This document shows positions 7,148 to 10,090 of a DNA stretch of 10,090 nucleotides, piece by piece. The position numbers were made by a program, and so were the translations under genes. Below the pieces are notes generated by a model that worked only from the letters and a program-made list of their open reading frames with translations, was not told where the DNA came from and searched no databases. How positions within the stretch are numbered: position 1 is the first letter of the stretch; each line of letters opens with the position of its first letter. Origin of the DNA: an uncultured Lachnospiraceae bacterium (GTDB lineage Bacteria > Bacillota > Clostridia > Lachnospirales > Lachnospiraceae); contig CABUZU010000071.1 in assembly GCA_902496125.1 (NCBI GenBank), positions 1 to 10,090 of the forward strand. The letters are read 5' to 3'.

Positions 7148-7780
7148 TTAATTTAAAAGCCACTGTTGTCCATTTGGCATCGGTTTTATGGAACCTGGCA
7201 TTTTATCTATTATTTCTCCGGTATTGATATCTCTTACTACCACTTGGTCGCTATTATCATTTTCTTCATCCCAAGACTCAAAATACAATTTATTGCCCCT
7301 GCGAAAATCGAAACTTTCCCAACCTTTCATTGGAAATTTTACCTTCTCAGGCCATAGAATTTCAAAGTTATTTTCCTTCCCCTGTCTTGTAAGCATAAGT
7401 GGATAATCTTTTAATAATAAATTATAGCAATCCTTTGCAATGGATAACGGTAGTGTAACAATCTCTTTACACTCCATTGTATCATAGCTTATGATTTTAA
7501 TCTCTTGCTTTGGAAAATCTACTAATAAAATAATGATTTGATTTTCATAATAAAAAGGTCTTCCAAAATATTGTCCTTTCTTGGCAAGAATCGGTTCTTT
7601 CACCTCTCCATCTGGATAATGAACAAAAATCAAACGATTGCTAGTTACTTCACAACCTTTTTTATAAATCTCTTCTGCTTCATATAAATCGCCATGAATA
7701 TAGTCCTCTCCCCAATACCATTCCTCTGTACCATCAAAAGCTTCTATGTAATAGATTCCATTAGTATTTATTTTCTTCAT
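7148..7780 (-). CDS. Uncharacterised beta-rich cytoplasmic protein
   Basis: A 210-aa protein I do not recognise. It has no signal peptide or membrane segment and is acidic and rich in aromatics (W-Y-W-G-E-D-Y near 22-28; further tryptophans towards the C-terminus). Repeated short runs of alternating hydrophobic residues ending in D/N-G turns (I-Y-Y-I-E-A-F-D-G, V-H-Y-P-D-G, V-V-V-R-D-I-N-T-G-E) suggest a mostly beta fold, perhaps part of a propeller-like structure; this is inference only. The ATG at 7778-7780 is preferred over the GTG at 7789, because AGGAAG lies 9 bp before the ATG and directly abuts the GTG. It has its own promoter and terminator, so it is a single-gene unit. It may be unrelated to either neighbour. 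Confidence 0.85.
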   Translation of the reverse strand: MKKINTNGIYYIEAFDGTEEWYWGEDYIHGDLYEAEEIYKKGCEVTSNRLIFVHYPDGEVKEPILAKKGQYFGRPFYYENQIIILLVDFPKQEIKIISYDTMECKEIVTLPLSIAKDCYNLLLKDYPLMLTRQGKENNFEILWPEKVKFPMKGWESFDFRRGNKLYFESWDEENDNSDQVVVRDINTGEIIDKMPGSIKPMPNGQQWLLN

Positions 7781-7807
7781 TGATATCACTTCCTATCTTT
7801 TTTTAAT

Positions 7808-7835
7808 ATTTTAACATTTTTCTTTAATTTTTCAA
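7808..7835 (-). promoter_or_regulatory. Promoter of the uncharacterised gene
   Basis: On the minus strand, -35 TTGAAA (7835-7830), a 16-bp spacer ending in TGT, and -10 TAAAAT (7813-7808). The TGn before the -10 is an extended -10 element. The predicted start near 7801 leaves a leader of about 20 bases, enough for AGGAAG and the ATG at 7780. Confidence 0.65.
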
Positions 7836-7966
7836 TCTTAATTATTATTTTATGATATAATAAATTTAAATAAATAAGACTTTGTTTTTTCAGTTATTTT
7901 TAACTTTGTAAAATTTTCACGAATTTTTACCATTTTTAGTTCTTATTTATCTAACATTATTTCTTA

Positions 7967-7996
7967 TTGACAAAAGATGAATTCAAGGAGTATAAT
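7967..7996 (+). promoter_or_regulatory. Sigma-A promoter of the TetR-family gene
   Basis: Perfect -35 TTGACA (7967-7972), 18-bp spacer and perfect -10 TATAAT (7991-7996). The predicted start is near 8003, inside the first GTTAAC operator. A promoter this strong that is covered by operators fits a self-repressed regulator gene. Confidence 0.88.
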
Positions 7997-7999
7997 CTA

Positions 8000-8028
8000 G
8001 TTAACAAGTTAACCGTTAACGTGTTAAC
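8000..8028. promoter_or_regulatory. Double operator at the tetR start site
   Basis: Two copies of the palindrome GTTAAC-NN-GTTAAC lie at 8000-8013 (NN = AA) and 8015-8028 (NN = GT), separated by one base, giving 15 bp centre to centre. They begin 4 bp after the -10 box and cover the predicted transcription start. The same 14-bp unit recurs twice before the methyltransferase gene, so the likely ligand is the adjacent TetR protein. Binding is inferred from position and symmetry. Confidence 0.85.
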
Positions 8029-8065
8029 CCTATAAATTCATTAATCCAATGAAAGAGGTTCACGT

Positions 8066-8716
8066 ATGAGAGAAGAAAGAGGTAGTACTAAAAGACGCAT
8101 TGTTGAAGCAACTTATGAAATGATATTAGAAGGTGGATTAGAGTCCGTTACAGCTAGAGAGGTTACTAAACGTGTCGGTGTATCTGCAACTATGATTTAT
8201 AAACATTTTGAAAATCTAACTTATCTTACAGTAATTGCATCCATTCGTTACATTCAAGATTATTTTAATGCATTAAAAGAACTATACAACGAAGATGAAG
8301 ATTATATACAAATGGATCTTAATGGTTGGCGTAATTTTTGTAATTTTGCATTTAAAAATCCACCAATCTATGAAAATCTATTTTGGGGAACTTATAATAA
8401 TAATTTAGAAGATGCCCTTATGGATTTTTATGAGATATTTCCTGAAGAATTACCTCAAAAAAATGCTGCATTTATGGTATATTCACTCTTTAGCAGTAGT
8501 ATTGAAGAGCGTGATTTTTTATGGTTAAGGCGTGCAGCTAATCGAAATCTAATTGAATATGATAACGCTAAATTTGTCGCTAGGACAAACTGTCTTATCT
8601 GTCGTGGATGTTTATTAGAACATTTTAAAGATTATACTGAACCAAGAATTTCCGAAAATGCAGCAGATGAATGCTATAATTTAATTTACAAAAACATCAT
8701 GACTTATGTAAAGTAA
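8066..8716 (+). CDS. TetR-family transcriptional repressor
   Basis: A 216-aa DNA-binding regulator of normal TetR-family length. Residues about 9-55 form the conserved N-terminal domain (R-R-I-V-E-A-T-Y-E-M-I, then the helix-turn-helix V-T-A-R-E-V-T-K-R-V-G-V-S with recognition helix A-T-M-I-Y-K-H-F, residues 41-48). The rest is the helical ligand and dimer domain, which I cannot assign to a subfamily. It holds a C-x-x-C-x-x-C run (C176, C179, C182) that is unusual enough to note. The ATG at 8066 follows AGAGG at about 7 bp. Twin operators on its own promoter predict autorepression, and the matching operators before the downstream methyltransferase gene predict that gene as its target. The effector may be the enzyme's methylated substrate, which is inference. 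Confidence 0.95.
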   Translation: MREERGSTKRRIVEATYEMILEGGLESVTAREVTKRVGVSATMIYKHFENLTYLTVIASIRYIQDYFNALKELYNEDEDYIQMDLNGWRNFCNFAFKNPPIYENLFWGTYNNNLEDALMDFYEIFPEELPQKNAAFMVYSLFSSSIEERDFLWLRRAANRNLIEYDNAKFVARTNCLICRGCLLEHFKDYTEPRISENAADECYNLIYKNIMTYVK

Positions 8717-8736
8717 AAATTTAAAATTGAATATAA

Positions 8737-8769
8737 CCGGTGTTGTAATTTTTATTTAATTACACCCGG
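8737..8769 (+). terminator. Possible terminator after the TetR gene
   Basis: Arms CCGG (8737-8740) with CCGG (8766-8769) and TGTAATT (8744-8750) with AATTACA (8758-8764) form a stem interrupted by a small internal loop. The loop is TTTATTT and the following sequence is ATTTATTTATA rather than a clean T run. It starts about 20 bp after the tetR stop. It would separate tetR from the mttB transcript, but efficiency is doubtful. Confidence 0.5.
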
Positions 8770-8788
8770 ATTTATTTATACCGCAATG

Positions 8789-8802
8789 GTTAACAAGTTA
8801 AC
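8789..8802. promoter_or_regulatory. Upstream operator of the methyltransferase gene
   Basis: GTTAAC-AA-GTTAAC, identical to the first tetR operator. It covers the -35 region of the mttB promoter. It is flanked by CCGCA (8781-8785) and TGCGG (8805-8809), which extend the inverted repeat, so the site could also form a hairpin in RNA that reads through from tetR. Confidence 0.85.
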
Positions 8803-8817
8803 TGTGCGGCTTATATT
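8790..8817 (+). promoter_or_regulatory. Promoter of the methyltransferase gene
   Basis: -35 TTAACA (8790-8795, 5 of 6), 16-bp spacer, -10 TATATT (8812-8817, 5 of 6). The -35 lies inside one operator and the predicted start near 8824 is just before the other, so repressor bound at both would block polymerase. Confidence 0.65.
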
Positions 8818-8828
8818 TTAATTTTCGA

Positions 8829-8842
8829 GTTAACTTGTTAAC
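8829..8842. promoter_or_regulatory. Downstream operator of the methyltransferase gene
   Basis: GTTAAC-TT-GTTAAC, extended by GA and TC to an 18-bp perfect palindrome (8827-8844). It is centred 40 bp, nearly four helical turns, from the upstream copy. It sits just after the predicted transcription start and before AAGGAGG (8854-8860). Confidence 0.85.
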
Positions 8843-8869
8843 TCTATTTAGACAAGGAGGAACTATTTT

Positions 8870-10090
8870 ATGGAAAAAGTAGTAAAAGCAATTCATGAAA
8901 ACAGTATGAAAATTCTAGAAACCGTTGGTGTTAAATTTCATCATCCAGATGCCATTAAGGTTTTAAAAGAACATGAAATTTCTGTATCCGACGATGGAGT
9001 TGCTAAATTTACAGAAAATCAAATTATGGAATGGGTACAAAAAGCACCCAAAACAGCAACACTATACGCAGCAGATCCTAAATATAATGTAACCTTTGGC
9101 TCTGGTAAAACTTATATTGCACCTTGTGCAGGTGCCACTGAAATTATGAATACTGATGGTTCTATTAGACAGGCTAATTTAGACGACATGGTTAAAATGA
9201 TCAAATTATTTGAAACTAATGCTCGTTGTGATATTAATGGTGGCACACCTTGCCAACCTAAAGAAATTCCATCTGAAATAGCAACCGTCTTGCTTCATTA
9301 TATTGCAATGAATCTAACCACTAAAAGCCTTTGGACTGCAACTGGTACTTATGCACAAATGGAAACTATTATGCAAATGACCATGGCTAGATATGGAATT
9401 ACCAAAGAAGAAATGATGGAAAAACCTAGAGTATTTACGATGGTTAATACCAATACTCCTCTTCAATTTGATATTAATATGACTGAAACTCTATTTACTT
9501 ATTTAAAATACCGTCAACCAGTTGCAATTACTGCTGCTGCTATGGGAGGAACTACTGCACCTGTTACTCTAGCTGGCGAATTATCAGTAATCAATGCTGA
9601 AGTAATTGCTACCGTTGCATTAGCTCAGATGTATGCCCCAGGTGCCCCTGTATTATATGGTTCTCAATCCACTAGTGCAGATATGCGTTCTTGCAGCATT
9701 GCCATTGGCTCTCCAGAAGGTGCGCTTTGCTACAAATATGCAAAAGAAATGGCTGCATTTTACGGTATTCCTTGTAGAGCTGGTGGTTCCTTATCTGATG
9801 CCAAAACAGTTAATGCACAAGCTGGTTATGAATCCATGTTGACTTTTATGGCATGTGAAAAAGCTGGTGTAGATGTTGTCGTACAAAGTGCCGGCATTAT
9901 GGATGGTTATCTTTCTGTATCTTATGAAAAAATGATGGTTGACTTCGAAGTTATTAATTTTGTTGACCGCTATCTTAAAGATGTTGATGTCGATGATGAA
10001 GAAAAACTTGCACTTGAAACAATTCAAGATGTAGGACCTGCCGGACAATTCTTAATGGAAGAGCATACTTTTGAATATTGTCGTGAGGAA
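8870..10090 (+). CDS. MttB-family corrinoid methyltransferase, non-pyrrolysine, 3' truncated
   Basis: Trimethylamine-methyltransferase (MttB, COG5598) family enzyme. Known members move a methyl group from a methylamine or quaternary amine to the cobalt of a partner corrinoid protein. 407 codons are open to the window edge; the family is usually about 470-500 aa, so some 60-90 residues are missing. The start, ATG at 8870 with AAGGAGG 9 bp upstream, is clear. Family features: N-terminal I-H-E-N-S-M-K-I-L-E-T-V-G-V-K-F; barrel segments G-S-P-E-G-A-L and A-A-F-Y-G-I-P near 282-300; G-G-S-L-S-D-A-K (305-312); then Q-A-G-Y-E-S. In archaeal MttB the UAG-encoded pyrrolysine directly precedes S-D-A-K; here only sense codons are present and no in-frame TAG occurs. 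The non-pyrrolysine branch includes glycine betaine (MtgB), proline betaine (MtpB) and carnitine (MtcB) enzymes. The substrate here is undetermined. Confidence 0.93.
   Translation, partial: MEKVVKAIHENSMKILETVGVKFHHPDAIKVLKEHEISVSDDGVAKFTENQIMEWVQKAPKTATLYAADPKYNVTFGSGKTYIAPCAGATEIMNTDGSIRQANLDDMVKMIKLFETNARCDINGGTPCQPKEIPSEIATVLLHYIAMNLTTKSLWTATGTYAQMETIMQMTMARYGITKEEMMEKPRVFTMVNTNTPLQFDINMTETLFTYLKYRQPVAITAAAMGGTTAPVTLAGELSVINAEVIATVALAQMYAPGAPVLYGSQSTSADMRSCSIAIGSPEGALCYKYAKEMAAFYGIPCRAGGSLSDAKTVNAQAGYESMLTFMACEKAGVDVVVQSAGIMDGYLSVSYEKMMVDFEVINFVDRYLKDVDVDDEEKLALETIQDVGPAGQFLMEEHTFEYCREE

Noticed and set aside
8037..8053. TTCATT/AATGAA inverted repeat before the tetR ribosome site
   Set aside because: Six A/T-rich pairs with a five-base loop are too weak to claim as a regulatory hairpin.
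9791..10048. 85-aa minus-strand open frame inside the methyltransferase gene
   Set aside because: It lies antisense to a strongly conserved coding region and has no ribosome site or recognisable features.
8870..10090. Possible pyrrolysine (in-frame TAG) in the methyltransferase
   Set aside because: The frame was read through to the window edge and no in-frame TAG was found; the expected position has sense codons.
1..10090. CRISPR arrays, tRNA or rRNA genes, insertion sequences
   Set aside because: No regularly spaced repeats, cloverleaf-like segments, rRNA-like stretches or transposase motifs were seen on either strand.

Overview
The window looks like the chromosome of an anaerobic, low-GC Firmicute of class Clostridia, possibly a Lachnospiraceae-type gut or sediment bacterium. 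The signs are the roughly one-third GC content, strong AGGAGG-type ribosome sites, the eight-gene clostridial ATP synthase operon, and an MttB-family methyltransferase beside a TetR regulator. The family placement is inference; no marker in the window fixes the species.

Layout. Positions 1-562 hold no intact gene. They carry AT-rich sequence and, on the minus strand at about 165-389, the remains of a small lipoprotein gene with no start codon and an internal stop. A strong terminator (563-597) then closes the F1Fo ATP synthase operon. The operon reads leftward from 6757 to 598 in the order atpB-atpE-atpF-atpH-atpA-atpG-atpD-atpC (a, c, b, delta, alpha, gamma, beta, epsilon). All eight subunits are complete and no atpI or atpZ precedes them. 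A near-consensus promoter (TTGACA, 17 bp, TAAAAT) lies at 6801-6829, just upstream of atpB. It falls inside what a longest-ORF call would treat as AtpB coding sequence, so the shorter AtpB (228 aa) is the right one. Start codons of atpA, atpH, atpD and atpB are all revised here on ribosome-site spacing. The c subunit lacks two of the side chains that bind Na+ in known Na+ ATP synthases, so H+ coupling is favoured.

Positions 6860-7117 are a very AT-rich gap with an imperfect tandem repeat. Next comes a leftward unknown gene (7148-7780) with its own promoter and GAAA-loop terminator.

The rightward accessory module starts at about 7967. It consists of a TetR-family repressor (8066-8716) and a trimethylamine-methyltransferase-family (MttB/COG5598) gene from 8870 that runs off the window. 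Four copies of one 14-bp palindrome, GTTAAC-NN-GTTAAC, lie exactly on the two promoters: two abutting copies at the tetR start site and two copies bracketing the mttB promoter. This predicts a self-regulated switch that opens the methyltransferase gene when an effector binds the repressor. The methyltransferase has sense codons where the archaeal trimethylamine enzyme carries pyrrolysine, so it belongs to the non-pyrrolysine branch (MtgB, MtpB, MtcB-like). Its substrate is unknown. This regulator-operator-methyltransferase module is the most interesting part of the window.
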